Shown here in pieces: positions 8,932 to 18,544 of a stretch of 64,000 nucleotides of DNA (the stretch's first letter is position 1; every line of letters starts with the position of its first letter). Under the pieces are notes generated by a model. The model saw nothing but the letters and a program-made list of their open reading frames with translations, had not been told where the DNA came from and searched no databases. Source of the DNA: Atlantibacter hermannii (GTDB lineage Bacteria > Pseudomonadota > Gammaproteobacteria > Enterobacterales > Enterobacteriaceae); NCBI GenBank assembly GCA_900635495.1, contig LR134136.1, positions 2,728,001-2,792,000 on the forward strand. The letters are read 5' to 3'. A program made the position numbers and the translations under genes.

Positions 8932-10188
8932 CTACTCCAGCCCAAGGCTGTTGCGCAGAATATGCAGGCGTTCTTCATCCCCGTTACGGGCAGCCTGCTG
9001 GAGAGATTTGGTTGGCGCATGGATCAGCCGGTTGGTTAACTTCCAGGCTAAATCCTGCATGATGGCTTCGGCGTCGCCGCCCTGTTGCAGTGCAGCGATG
9101 GCGCGGGCGGTGAGATCGTCACGCACCTGTTCGGCCTGGCTGCGGTATTCACGAATGGTCTCGGTGGCGCCCTGAGCGCGCATCCAGGCCATAAATTCAC
9201 TGGCTTCCTGCTCAACGATGGTTTCAGCCTGCACGGCAGCGGCCTGACGCTGGGCCAGGTTATGCTGAATAATCGTTTGCAGATCGTCCACGCTGTAGAG
9301 ATAGGCGTTGGCAAGTTTGCCCACTTCCGGCTCAACATCACGCGGAACGGCGATATCCACCAACAGCATCGGCTGATTGCGGCGGGCTTTTAATGCGCGC
9401 TCTACCATGCCTTTACCGATAATCGGCAGCGGGCTGGCGGTGGAACTGATAATGATGTCGGCGTCTTTCAGGCGTTGGTCGATTTCGCTCAGCTCGATGA
9501 CGTCCGCGCCCACTTCATCCGCCAGGCGCTGGGCGCGCTCGCGGGTGCGGTTGGCGATAATCATCTTCGACACGTTGTGTTCACGCAAATGACGCGCCGC
9601 AAGCTCGATGGTTTCCCCCGCGCCGACCAGCAGTACGGTCACTTTCGAGAGGGATTCAAAGATTTGCCGCGCCAGCGTACAGGCGGCGAAAGCCACCGAG
9701 ACCGCGCTGGCACCGATGTCAGTTTCGGTGCGTACCCGTTTGGCGACGGAGAACGATTTCTGGAACATCCGCTCCAGCTCGCTGGACTGCGTGTGCCCGC
9801 GCTGGGAATCCGAAAAGGCTTTTTTGACCTGGCCGAGAATTTGCGGCTCGCCGAGCACCAGTGAATCCAGGCCGCTGGCGACGCGCATTAAATGGCTGAC
9901 GGCGTCGTTGTCATGGTGCCAGTACAGGCTGTTGCGTACTTCGGCTTCATCAAGCTGATGGTAATCGCACAGCCAGCGCACCAGACGCTCGTGGAGATCG
10001 TCCTGCTGCTCAACGCTTAAATAGAGTTCGGTACGGTTACACGTAGATAACACCACCCCGCCCTGCACCATCGGCTGCGCCAGCAGACTTTCCAGCGCCT
10101 GGTCGAGCGTTTCCGGCGAAAACGTAACGCGTTCTCGCAGTGAAATCGGGGCCGTTTTATGGTTGATGCCGAGTGCTAAAAGGGTCAT
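8932..10188 (-). CDS. hemA: HemA, glutamyl-tRNA reductase
   Basis: HemA reduces glutamyl-tRNA to glutamate-1-semialdehyde, the first committed step of haem synthesis in this lineage. The 418-residue protein starts MTLLALGINHKTAPISLRE, has the catalytic cysteine in LSTCNRTELY (about residue 50) and an NADPH-binding Rossmann domain (VLLVGAGETIELAARHL). Its promoter should be in the 200-base divergent gap with lolB. Confidence 0.98.
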   Translation of the reverse strand: MTLLALGINHKTAPISLRERVTFSPETLDQALESLLAQPMVQGGVVLSTCNRTELYLSVEQQDDLHERLVRWLCDYHQLDEAEVRNSLYWHHDNDAVSHLMRVASGLDSLVLGEPQILGQVKKAFSDSQRGHTQSSELERMFQKSFSVAKRVRTETDIGASAVSVAFAACTLARQIFESLSKVTVLLVGAGETIELAARHLREHNVSKMIIANRTRERAQRLADEVGADVIELSEIDQRLKDADIIISSTASPLPIIGKGMVERALKARRNQPMLLVDIAVPRDVEPEVGKLANAYLYSVDDLQTIIQHNLAQRQAAAVQAETIVEQEASEFMAWMRAQGATETIREYRSQAEQVRDDLTARAIAALQQGGDAEAIMQDLAWKLTNRLIHAPTKSLQQAARNGDEERLHILRNSLGLE

Positions 10189-10388
10189 GTCAGCGGGAAT
10201 AGTACCAGCGTTGATAAGGTTGAACTCCGCGCATCATACAGGATGAGCAAGGTCAATAAAAGAGAAGTACCTCTTTTGAATCAATCGGCGAGCCGATCAT
10301 TTAAGATAACTTGACCGTAGACGCATTTCTCGCTGCCAGCTAGCATGAAAGGTTATCATACACCCCCTTTTCAAGGATTTGCCGCCAT

Positions 10389-11012
10389 ATGATTCGTTCC
10401 CCGTTCCCGTTAATCCGTCTTTTACCGCTGGCAAGCCTGATCCTGACGGCTTGTGCCGTCACATCGCCTAAAGGGCCGGGAAAAAGCCCCGACTCGCCGC
10501 AGTGGCAACAGCATCAGCAACAGGTCGCGAAAATTTCGCAATACCAGACTCGCGGCTCGTTTGCGTATTTGTCCGACAGGCAAAAAGTGTATGCACGCTT
10601 TTTCTGGCAGCAAACCGGCCAGGACCGTTATCGCCTGCTGCTGACCAACCCGCTTGGCAGCACCGAGCTGGAACTCAACGCGCAGCCGGGCGTGGTGCAA
10701 CTGGTTGACAGCAAAGGCCAGCGCTATACCGATACGGATGCCGAAGAGATGATCGGCAAACTCACCGGCATGCCCATTCCGATCAACAGCCTGCGCAAGT
10801 GGATTTTAGGTATTCCGGGTGAAGCCACCGATTACAAACTGGATGAAAACTATCGCCTGAAAGAAGTGAATTACAGCCAGAACGGTAAAAACTGGACCGT
10901 CACTTACGGCGGCTATGACACCAAAACACAGCCCGCCCTGCCTTCGAATATGGAACTGCGTGAAGGCGATCAGCGCATTAAGTTGAAAATGGATAGCTGG
11001 ACGGTGAAATAA
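10389..11012 (+). CDS. lolB: LolB, outer-membrane lipoprotein receptor
   Basis: LolB accepts lipoproteins from LolA and inserts them into the outer membrane; it is itself a lipoprotein. The 207-residue product has a type II signal peptide with lipobox LTAC (cysteine about residue 22). The mature part has the LolB features TRGSFAYLSDRQKVYARFFW and LTGMPIPINSLRKWILG. The stop codon overlaps the ispE ATG by one base (TAATG), so the two genes are coupled. Confidence 0.96.
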   Translation: MIRSPFPLIRLLPLASLILTACAVTSPKGPGKSPDSPQWQQHQQQVAKISQYQTRGSFAYLSDRQKVYARFFWQQTGQDRYRLLLTNPLGSTELELNAQPGVVQLVDSKGQRYTDTDAEEMIGKLTGMPIPINSLRKWILGIPGEATDYKLDENYRLKEVNYSQNGKNWTVTYGGYDTKTQPALPSNMELREGDQRIKLKMDSWTVK

Positions 11013-11860
11013 TGCGCCGCTGGCCCTCTCCTGCAAAACTGAATCTGTTTTTGTACATTACCGGCCGTCGTCCTGACGGCTATCACAACCTGCAGACGCT
11101 GTTCCAGTTTCTCAACTACGGGGACACCCTGGAAATCGGCACGCGCGACGATAATGAAATTCGGTTGCTGACGCCGGTCGATGGCGTGGCAAACGAGGAC
11201 AATTTGATCGTGCGCGCCGCGACAATGCTGGCGGCGGCGGCGCGTGATAAGGGGTTTAGCGGCCCGCTGGGCGCGGATATCGCTATCGACAAAGTGTTGC
11301 CGATGGGCGGCGGGCTAGGTGGCGGCTCGTCGAATGCCGCGACGGCTATGGTGGCGCTGAATCATCAATGGAACACGGGCTTCAGTGATTCACAGCTGGC
11401 GCAGCTCGGCGTTACGCTCGGTGCCGATGTGCCGGTGTTCGTGCGGGGCCACGCTGCATTTGCCGAAGGCGTGGGCGACATTCTCACGTTCGTCGAACCG
11501 GCTGAAAAGTGGTATCTGGTGGCGCATCCCGGCGAGAGCATTTCCACACCGGTGATATTCGGCGATCCGGAATTGCCGCGCAATACCCCACATCGCCCGC
11601 TGGAAACGTTATTAAAATGTGAATTCAGCAATGATTGCGAGGTTATCGCAAGAAAACGTTTTCGCAAGGTTGATGCCGCGCTTTCCTGGCTGTTAGAATA
11701 CGCGCCGTCGCGCCTGACTGGCACAGGAGCCTGTGTATTTGCTGAATTTGACACAGAATCCGCTGCCCGACAGGTGCTTAAGCAAGCCCCGGAATGGCTG
11801 CATGGCTTTGTCGCAAAGGGTGTTAACCGCTCTCCGCTGCATCAAGCACTCGCTGAGTAG
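11012..11860 (+). CDS. ispE: IspE, 4-diphosphocytidyl-2-C-methyl-D-erythritol kinase
   Basis: IspE phosphorylates CDP-methylerythritol in the MEP isoprenoid pathway. The 282-residue protein has the GHMP kinase features WPSPAKLNLFLYI and the phosphate loop LPMGGGLGGGSSNAA. It is coupled to lolB and followed by prs after about 150 bases. The same pathway supplies the carotenoid genes at 49-56 kb. Confidence 0.97.
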   Translation: MRRWPSPAKLNLFLYITGRRPDGYHNLQTLFQFLNYGDTLEIGTRDDNEIRLLTPVDGVANEDNLIVRAATMLAAAARDKGFSGPLGADIAIDKVLPMGGGLGGGSSNAATAMVALNHQWNTGFSDSQLAQLGVTLGADVPVFVRGHAAFAEGVGDILTFVEPAEKWYLVAHPGESISTPVIFGDPELPRNTPHRPLETLLKCEFSNDCEVIARKRFRKVDAALSWLLEYAPSRLTGTGACVFAEFDTESAARQVLKQAPEWLHGFVAKGVNRSPLHQALAE

Positions 11861-12009
11861 TGCAGGAATTCCGGGCATACTGAGTTATGGTGACAACGTC
11901 ACCTTGTTCCAGATGTTGCGCCATGCTCTTTAATACACCGCCTGGATGGCGAGTTTCACCTACGTAGATGCCGTCATCCACCACTGGACGCATGCCTGAG
12001 GTTCTTCTC

Positions 12010-12957
12010 GTGCCTGATATGAAGCTTTTTGCTGGTAACGCCACCCCGGAACTAGCACAACGTATTGCCAACCGCCTGTACACTTCCCTCGGCGACGCTG
12101 CTGTCGGTCGCTTTAGCGACGGCGAAGTCAGCGTACAGATTAATGAAAATGTACGCGGTGGTGATATTTTCATCATCCAGTCCACCTGTGCTCCCACCAA
12201 CGACAACCTGATGGAACTGGTTGTGATGGTCGATGCCCTGCGTCGTGCTTCCGCAGGCCGTATCACCGCCGTGATCCCCTACTTTGGCTATGCCCGTCAG
12301 GACCGCCGCGTGCGCTCTGCGCGTGTGCCGATCACCGCAAAAGTGGTTGCCGATTTTCTGTCAAGCGTAGGCGTTGACCGCGTTCTGACCGTGGACCTGC
12401 ACGCAGAACAGATTCAGGGCTTCTTTGATGTGCCGGTAGACAACGTCTTCGGCAGCCCGATTCTGCTCGAAGATATGATCCAGAAAAACCTCGACAATCC
12501 TATCGTGGTTTCCCCGGATATCGGCGGCGTGGTGCGTGCTCGCGCTATCGCTAAACTGCTCAACGATACCGACATGGCAATCATCGACAAACGCCGTCCG
12601 CGCGCGAACGTCTCTCAGGTGATGCATATCATCGGTGACGTGGCCGACCGTGACTGCGTGATGGTTGACGATATGATCGATACCGGCGGCACCCTGTGCA
12701 AAGCAGCGGAAGCGTTGAAAGAGCGCGGCGCGAAACGCGTCTTCGCTTATGCAACCCACCCGATTTTCTCCGGCAACGCAGTGGAAAACATCAAAAACTC
12801 CGTCATCGACGAGTTCATTGTATGTGACACCATTCCGCTGGCACCGGAAATCAAAGCGCTGGAAAAAGTGCGTACCCTGACTCTTTCCGGCATGCTGGCA
12901 GAAGCGATTCGTCGTATCAGCAACGAAGAATCCATCTCTGCTATGTTCGAACACTAA
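12010..12957 (+). CDS. prs: Prs, ribose-phosphate pyrophosphokinase
   Basis: Prs makes PRPP from ribose-5-phosphate and ATP. I start it at the GTG at 12010 because GAGG lies upstream and PDMKLFAGNATPELAQRIAN matches the E. coli N-terminus, giving exactly 315 residues. ATP-binding segment DRRVRSARVPITAK and PRPP loop VDDMIDTGGTLCKA are intact. The last residues match E. coli (ISNEESISAMFEH). A terminator follows. Confidence 0.97.
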   Translation: MPDMKLFAGNATPELAQRIANRLYTSLGDAAVGRFSDGEVSVQINENVRGGDIFIIQSTCAPTNDNLMELVVMVDALRRASAGRITAVIPYFGYARQDRRVRSARVPITAKVVADFLSSVGVDRVLTVDLHAEQIQGFFDVPVDNVFGSPILLEDMIQKNLDNPIVVSPDIGGVVRARAIAKLLNDTDMAIIDKRRPRANVSQVMHIIGDVADRDCVMVDDMIDTGGTLCKAAEALKERGAKRVFAYATHPIFSGNAVENIKNSVIDEFIVCDTIPLAPEIKALEKVRTLTLSGMLAEAIRRISNEESISAMFEH

Positions 12958-12973
12958 CAGACATGCGTTCAGA

Positions 12974-12998
12974 AACCCGCTGCGGCGGGTTTTTTTTA
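12974..12998 (+). terminator. Intrinsic terminator of prs
   Basis: AACCCGC (12974-12980) pairs with GCGGGTT (12985-12991) around TGCG, followed by an unbroken T-run, 17 bases after the prs stop codon. Confidence 0.92.
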
Positions 12999-13053
12999 TC
13001 TTGTTAACTATTTGTATGATTAATGCCTCCGTCATCTGACATATAATAAACAG

Positions 13054-14757
13054 ATGATGCGCTCATGGATGAAAACTGTGAAAACGTCTTCAATAGCCCA
13101 TTTCCTGCCATTTCGCGCCCTGATCGACGCCTGTTGGCGGGAGAAATATACAGCCTCTCGTTTTAGCCGCGATCTGATTGCCGGGATCACCGTCGGGATT
13201 ATTGCCATCCCGCTGGCGATGGCGCTGGCGATTGGCAGCGGCGTCGCGCCGCAATATGGCCTGTACACCTCCGCCGTGGCAGGGATCGTAATCGCATTAA
13301 GCGGGGGGTCGCGCTTTAGCGTATCCGGCCCCACTGCCGCCTTTGTGGTGATCCTCTATCCCGTCGCCCAACAGTTCGGTCTCGCCGGACTCTTAATGGC
13401 GACGCTGATTTCCGGCGTGTTTCTGGTGCTGTTCGGCCTTGCACGCTTTGGCCGGCTTATTGAATACATTCCGCTTTCTGTGACGCTGGGCTTTACCTCA
13501 GGTATCGGCATTACAATCGCCACCATGCAGATCAAAGACTTTTTAGGTCTGGAGATGGCGCATGTGCCTGAGCACTATCTACAGAAGGTGGGCGCGCTGG
13601 CGATGGCGGTGCCGACGCTTAATCCTGGCGATGCCGCCATCGGTATTGTGACGCTGGGCGTGCTGGTATTCTGGCCGCGCTTCGGTATTCGCCTGCCGCC
13701 GCATCTGCCTGCACTGCTGGCCGGTTGCGCCGTCATGGGCGTGGTGAACCTGCTGGGCGGCGAGGTTGCCACCATCGGTTCGCGCTTCCACTACGTGCTG
13801 GCGGACGGCAGCCAGGGAAGCGGGATTCCGCAACTGCTGCCGCAGCTGATGCTGCCCTGGAATATCCCGGACTCCGGCTTCACCCTGAGCTGGTCGGCCA
13901 TTCAGGCTCTGCTTCCGGCGGCATTTTCTATGGCAATGCTTGGCGCGATCGAGTCGCTGCTGTGTGCGGTGGTGCTCGACGGGATGACCGGCACCAAGCA
14001 TAACGCTAACAGCGAGTTGATAGGCCAGGGGCTGGGCAACCTGGTGGCGCCGTTCTTCGGCGGGATTACCGCCACGGCGGCGATTGCCCGTTCCGCCGCC
14101 AACGTCCGCGCTGGCGCAACGTCGCCCATTGCCGCGGTGATCCACTCGTTATTAGTCATTATGGCGCTGCTGGTGCTGGCTCCCCTGCTCTCCTGGCTGC
14201 CGCTGTCGGCCATGGCGGCCCTGCTGCTGATGGTGGCCTGGAACATGAGCGAAGCCCACAAAGTCATCAGTTTGCTGCGCCACGCGCCGAAAGACGACAT
14301 TCTGGTGATGCTGCTGTGCATGTCGCTGACGGTACTGTTCGATATGGTGATTGCCATCAGCGTCGGGATCGTGCTGGCCTCGCTGTTGTTTATGCGCCGG
14401 GTAGCGCGCATGACGCGTCTTGCGCCGCTCAACGTCACGGTACCGGACGATGTGCTGGCCGTGCGCGTAACCGGTCCGCTGTTTTTCGCGGCAGCCGAAG
14501 GGGTGTTTGGCCCGCTGATGCAACAGGCAGAAGGCAAGCGGATCATCGTGATGCAGTGGGATGCGGTGCCGGTGCTGGATGCTGGCGGTCTGGATGCGCT
14601 GCAACGCTTTATCGCCCGGTTACCGGACGGTTGCGAGCTGCGTATTTGCCACCTTGAATTCCAGCCGTTACGCACCCTGGCGCGTGCGCAGGTGACGCCC
14701 ATCCCTGGGCGTCTGGCGTTCTTCCACGATCGTGAGGCGGCCCTCGCCGATTTGTAA
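13054..14757 (+). CDS. dauA: DauA, SulP-family C4-dicarboxylate transporter
   Basis: An inner-membrane transporter of the SulP family; E. coli DauA (formerly YchM) takes up succinate and other C4-dicarboxylates at acidic pH. The product (up to 567 residues) has the SulP signature SGVAPQYGLYTSAVAG, a long run of membrane helices and a C-terminal cytoplasmic STAS domain (about 440-555; MQWDAVPVLDAGGLDAL). The start is uncertain: ATGs at 13054, 13057 and 13069 are all in frame and no strong ribosome site separates them. The stop codon is 1 base from the end of the convergent MerR gene. Confidence 0.93.
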   Translation: MMRSWMKTVKTSSIAHFLPFRALIDACWREKYTASRFSRDLIAGITVGIIAIPLAMALAIGSGVAPQYGLYTSAVAGIVIALSGGSRFSVSGPTAAFVVILYPVAQQFGLAGLLMATLISGVFLVLFGLARFGRLIEYIPLSVTLGFTSGIGITIATMQIKDFLGLEMAHVPEHYLQKVGALAMAVPTLNPGDAAIGIVTLGVLVFWPRFGIRLPPHLPALLAGCAVMGVVNLLGGEVATIGSRFHYVLADGSQGSGIPQLLPQLMLPWNIPDSGFTLSWSAIQALLPAAFSMAMLGAIESLLCAVVLDGMTGTKHNANSELIGQGLGNLVAPFFGGITATAAIARSAANVRAGATSPIAAVIHSLLVIMALLVLAPLLSWLPLSAMAALLLMVAWNMSEAHKVISLLRHAPKDDILVMLLCMSLTVLFDMVIAISVGIVLASLLFMRRVARMTRLAPLNVTVPDDVLAVRVTGPLFFAAAEGVFGPLMQQAEGKRIIVMQWDAVPVLDAGGLDALQRFIARLPDGCELRICHLEFQPLRTLARAQVTPIPGRLAFFHDREAALADL

Positions 14758-14758
14758 G

Positions 14759-15805
14759 TTACTCTGCTGATGCAGGCCGTTGCGCCTGCATCAGCGCAGC
14801 GACCGCCTGTTGCAGCCAGCCCAGCACCGGCGGCGTCATCCAGGTTCCCTTCGCCAGATGCGGCTCGTTAGTCATCGCCACGCGGAATTTCTGATGGGTG
14901 CGCGGGTCATGCCCGGCAAACGAGACGAACAGTTCCAGCCAGTGTCGCGCCAGCGCCTGTCCCTCTTCACTTTCCGGTTTCACGCCACGACTGAACGCCT
15001 GATGCAGTTTCGCCACCAGCGGCGGCCACTCCATCATGCGATCAAAGTAATGTGCGCGGGTAAAGGCGAGTTCCTCATCCGACAGATAACGGGCATAAAT
15101 GGCGAGTTTGCTTTCCGCAAACGCATGGGTGATGAAATCGAGAATCTGCGGCGTGATCCCGGTTTTATCCACCATTTGCGGTTCGCTGGCATGCATTTTA
15201 TTCAGGCGGGTAAGAAAGTCCGGCTTGCCCGCGGTATCACGTTCAAGGGTTTCCATCCAGCGCGTCGCCAGCGCCTGGGCCTGCGGATCGGCAGGCGGAA
15301 CGCGGCTGTCGATTAACCCTTTCGCCTGCGCCACCATCTCTGCCCACTCCTGTTCCCGGTCGGCATCCTGCTGCGCAAACGGCAGCTCTTTAAGTTCCTG
15401 TTGCGTAAACCAGCGGTCGTACATAGTCATTAACTCCAGCGTGGTGAGCCATTCTGAGAGATCCGGTTCCTGCCCGCTTTGCAGCTCGCTCTGCAGCGTG
15501 ACCAGCCGTTCACGCAGCAGAGCGATACGCGACAGCTTTTCATCGAGCATCGTGAGTTGTCGCCCGATGATATCGTTCAGGGAAACCGATTGATTCTCCA
15601 GCGTATCGCGCACGTCGCTCAGGCTGAGTCCCATTTGTGTTAACGCCTGAATGGTGTGCAGACGTTGCACGTCATGGGCGTTGTAGAGACGGTAACCCGC
15701 GGCAGTGCGCCCCGACGGCAACAGCAATCCCAGCGATTCATAGTGATGCAAAGTTCGAACGGTGATCCCGGCACGTTTTGCCAGCTCACCCACCTGAATT
15801 AACAT
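14759..15805 (-). CDS. MerR-family regulator with two TipAS drug-binding domains (AlbA-like)
   Basis: A 348-residue protein with an N-terminal MerR winged helix (VGELAKRAGITVRTLHHYES), a dimerisation coiled coil (about 75-120) and two consecutive TipAS antibiotic-recognition domains (around 130-225 and 240-335). This architecture, especially the duplicated TipAS unit, is that of Klebsiella AlbA, which binds and sequesters albicidin-type compounds. Members of this class may both sense and neutralise drugs. It converges on dauA and no pump gene adjoins it, which fits a self-contained binding protein. Substrate here is inferred only. Confidence 0.85.
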   Translation of the reverse strand: MLIQVGELAKRAGITVRTLHHYESLGLLLPSGRTAAGYRLYNAHDVQRLHTIQALTQMGLSLSDVRDTLENQSVSLNDIIGRQLTMLDEKLSRIALLRERLVTLQSELQSGQEPDLSEWLTTLELMTMYDRWFTQQELKELPFAQQDADREQEWAEMVAQAKGLIDSRVPPADPQAQALATRWMETLERDTAGKPDFLTRLNKMHASEPQMVDKTGITPQILDFITHAFAESKLAIYARYLSDEELAFTRAHYFDRMMEWPPLVAKLHQAFSRGVKPESEEGQALARHWLELFVSFAGHDPRTHQKFRVAMTNEPHLAKGTWMTPPVLGWLQQAVAALMQAQRPASAE

Positions 15806-15877
15806 AGAATTTCCCCTGTTGCGTATCGGTACGGCTCATGCTGAAGCCTTACGCTACGTAAGGGTCAAGAAGAAAGC

Positions 15878-15913
15878 AAAAAAAACGGCCCCGCATGCGG
15901 AGCCGTCTTTTTA
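15878..15913. terminator. Terminator downstream of ychH
   Basis: ACGGCC-CCGCATGCGG-AGCCGT (15885-15906) folds into a stem with one C-A mismatch, an A-run on the left and a T-run on the right. On the minus strand it follows ychH by 10 bases; on the plus strand it lies upstream of the divergent part of the MerR gene and would have nothing to end. Confidence 0.8.
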
Positions 15914-15923
15914 AAGAGATCGA

Positions 15924-16199
15924 TTAGCTGTGACGATGTCCGTCGCGGCGGCAGCGCTTATCATAATGACGCACCCACCAGTAACGGTCACAGACCTGTT
16001 CATGCCCGCCGACGCGGGCGCCGGCAAGCCAGAGAACGGCCCCGACGAAAATGCTTAATACCGCTCCATGGGCGAAAAATTGCGGCAGGTTGAGCTGAGG
16101 AAGCTGATTGAGGATGGAATATGCGACGCCACCTACCATGACAATTAAGCCCAACCCCATAAGAAAGTTACCGAGTAACGAAGCGTTTTTGCGTTTCAT
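15924..16199 (-). CDS. ychH: YchH, stress-induced inner-membrane protein
   Basis: A 91-residue protein nearly identical to E. coli YchH, starting MKRKNASLLGNFLMGLG, with two membrane helices (about 10-30 and 43-62) and the conserved tail GGHEQVCDRYWWVRHYDKRC. E. coli ychH is a stress-induced, CRP-linked gene of unknown molecular role. GGAGG precedes the start. It is divergent from pth, with a 270-base A+T-rich gap between them. Confidence 0.95.
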   Translation of the reverse strand: MKRKNASLLGNFLMGLGLIVMVGGVAYSILNQLPQLNLPQFFAHGAVLSIFVGAVLWLAGARVGGHEQVCDRYWWVRHYDKRCRRDGHRHS

Positions 16200-16472
16200 T
16201 TGTCACCTCCGGAACGAAAGGGTGTGTGGGAATATCCCCATTCCTTGTATGTAAAGTATAGACAACACTTATGAATCTCTGTTGCGTTTGAGATCACATT
16301 TAGCGGCCTTAATCACACAAAACTTTACATATAAGCCGCTGAAATGGATGAAATTCTAATGATTCATCTGTGCAATTATTCAACAATAACCGGTTAAATG
16401 ACCGCCGCTTTGTGATTAGCGCCAGAGCGAAGTAAACTACCCGGCGATTTACGGGCAATTTGGAATAACAAC

Positions 16473-17057
16473 GTGACGATAAAATTGATTGTCGGCCTGG
16501 CGAACCCCGGCGCGGAATATGCGGCGACCCGCCATAATGCCGGGGCATGGTATGTGGATTTGCTGGCGGAACGCCTGCGCGCCCCGCTGAAAGAAGAAAG
16601 CAAATTTTTTGGCTACACCTCGCGCATTTCGTTTGCGGGCGAAGATGTCCGGCTGCTGGTGCCCACCACGTTTATGAATCTGAGCGGCAAAGCCGTGGCG
16701 GCGATGGCCGGATTTTACCGCATTGCACCGGACGAGATTCTGGTGGCGCACGATGAACTGGACTTGCCGCCGGGAGTCGCCAAATTCAAATTAGGCGGCG
16801 GGCATGGTGGTCATAACGGTTTGAGAGATATTATCAGCAAGCTTGGTAATAACCCCAATTTCCACCGTTTGCGGGTAGGAATTGGTCATCCGGGCGATAA
16901 AAACAAAGTTGTCGGTTTTGTACTGGGCAAACCGCCGGTCTCTGAGCAAAAATTAATTGACGACGCCATAGACGAGGCGGCGCGTTGCACGGAAATTTGG
17001 CTCAAAGAAGGGCTAACCAAAGCCACTAACCGGTTGCACGCCTTTAAAGCGCAATAA
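16473..17057 (+). CDS. pth: Peptidyl-tRNA hydrolase
   Basis: Pth releases tRNA from prematurely dropped peptidyl-tRNA and is essential. The 194-residue product begins at GTG (TIKLIVGLANPGAEYAATRH) and has the catalytic His in ATRHNAG (about residue 20), the Asp in AHDELDLPPG and the LGGGHGGHNGL loop. Length equals that of E. coli Pth. It lies 138 bases before ychF, as in E. coli. Confidence 0.98.
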   Translation: MTIKLIVGLANPGAEYAATRHNAGAWYVDLLAERLRAPLKEESKFFGYTSRISFAGEDVRLLVPTTFMNLSGKAVAAMAGFYRIAPDEILVAHDELDLPPGVAKFKLGGGHGGHNGLRDIISKLGNNPNFHRLRVGIGHPGDKNKVVGFVLGKPPVSEQKLIDDAIDEAARCTEIWLKEGLTKATNRLHAFKAQ

Positions 17058-17195
17058 CTGGCTTTTTCTCCCGGCGGGTGGTGAATTACGCCCCGAATGG
17101 CGCCTGTTCCATGTATAATAGGCAAAGTTATTTATTTCTCATCATTGAGCTTCTTTTAACTCGATGATAATCAAGCAATTAAGGTGATCTAAACC

Positions 17196-18288
17196 ATGGG
17201 ATTCAAATGCGGTATCGTCGGCTTGCCGAACGTCGGTAAATCCACTCTGTTCAATGCGCTGACTAAAGCCGGTATTGAAGCGGCTAACTTCCCGTTCTGT
17301 ACCATTGAGCCGAACACCGGCGTGGTTCCAATGCCCGATCCGCGTCTCGATAAAACTGGCTGAAATCGTTAAGCCTCAGCGTATTCTGCCGACCACAATG
17401 GAATTCGTGGATATTGCAGGTCTGGTAAAAGGCGCATCCAAAGGCGAAGGTCTTGGCAACCAGTTCCTGACCAACATCCGTGAAACTGAAGCCATCGGCC
17501 ATGTGGTTCGCTGCTTTGAAAATGACAATATCATTCACGTCGCAGGGAAAGTGGATCCGGCGGAAGATATTGACGTGATCAATACTGAGCTGGCGTTATC
17601 TGACCTGGAAACCTGCGAGCGCGCCATTCATCGCGTGCAGAAGAAAGCCAAAGGCGGTGATAAAGACGCCAAAGCCGAACTGGCGGCGCTGGAGAAATGC
17701 CTGCCGCATCTGGAAAACGCCGGTATGCTGCGTGCGCTGGATTTAACGGCGGAAGATAAAGCGGCCATCCGCTACCTGAGCTTCCTGACGCTGAAGCCGA
17801 CCATGTACATCGCCAACGTCAATGAAGACGGTTTCGAGAACAACCCTTACCTGGATAAAGTTCGTGAAATCGCCGAGAAAGAAGGTTCCGTCGTGGTGCC
17901 GGTGTGCGCAGCGGTAGAATCCGATATCGCAGAACTCGACGATGCCGATCGCGAAGAGTTTATGGCTGAACTGGGCATTGAAGAGCCCGGCCTGAACCGC
18001 GTGATCCGCGCCGGTTATGCCCTGCTGAACCTGCAAACCTATTTCACCGCTGGCGTGAAAGAAGTCCGCGCATGGACCATCCCGGTAGGCGCGACTGCAC
18101 CGCAGGCGGCCGGTAAAATTCATACCGATTTCGAGAAAGGGTTTATCCGCGCCCAGACCATCGCCTATGAAGACTTTATTGCCTATAAAGGCGAACAAGG
18201 CGCGAAAGAAGCGGGCAAGATGCGTGCAGAAGGTAAAGATTACATCGTGAAAGATGGCGATGTGATGAACTTCCTGTTCAACGTCTAA
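17196..18288 (+). CDS. ychF: YchF/OLA1-type ATPase (frame-shifted here)
   Basis: YchF is an Obg-family, ribosome-associated ATPase involved in redox-stress tuning and initiation control. The frame from 17196 encodes MGFKCGIVGLPNVGKST (P-loop) up to MPDPRLDK, then stops; the remaining 330 residues continue in another frame from LAEIVKPQRILPTTMEF. Removing one A from the AAAA at 17352-17355 restores a 363-residue protein identical in length to E. coli YchF. The NVNE motif that gives ATP preference (YIANVNEDGF) and the C-terminal TGS domain ending DYIVKDGDVMNFLFNV are intact. A broken ychF is unexpected, so a sequence error is likely. Confidence 0.93.
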
Positions 18289-18344
18289 ATACGCTTTGTT
18301 GCCTCATGGGGTTTTATTGAATCTCATGTAATCTACAAAAACAT

Positions 18345-18373
18345 AAAATCCACGCAATTGCGTGGATTTTTTA
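18345..18373. terminator. Terminator after ychF
   Basis: ATCCACGCAA and TTGCGTGGAT (18348-18367) form a perfect 20-base palindrome with an A-run before and TTTTTT after. It is the end of the ychF transcript. The following bases up to 18544 hold no gene I can see. Confidence 0.88.
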
Positions 18374-18544
18374 TTCAATGCGTTCAAATTGCGGCATCGC
18401 CCGGTGTCTTCAGGCCATCAACGACACAGATAATTGCCGCGATATAAAATCCTTACCGCTATAAATGCACTCACCCGGATTTAATAAAATTAGTCCTGCT
18501 CGTGGCTTTCAGGAGAGGTTGCACCCTCCCCTGTAAGTTATCCA

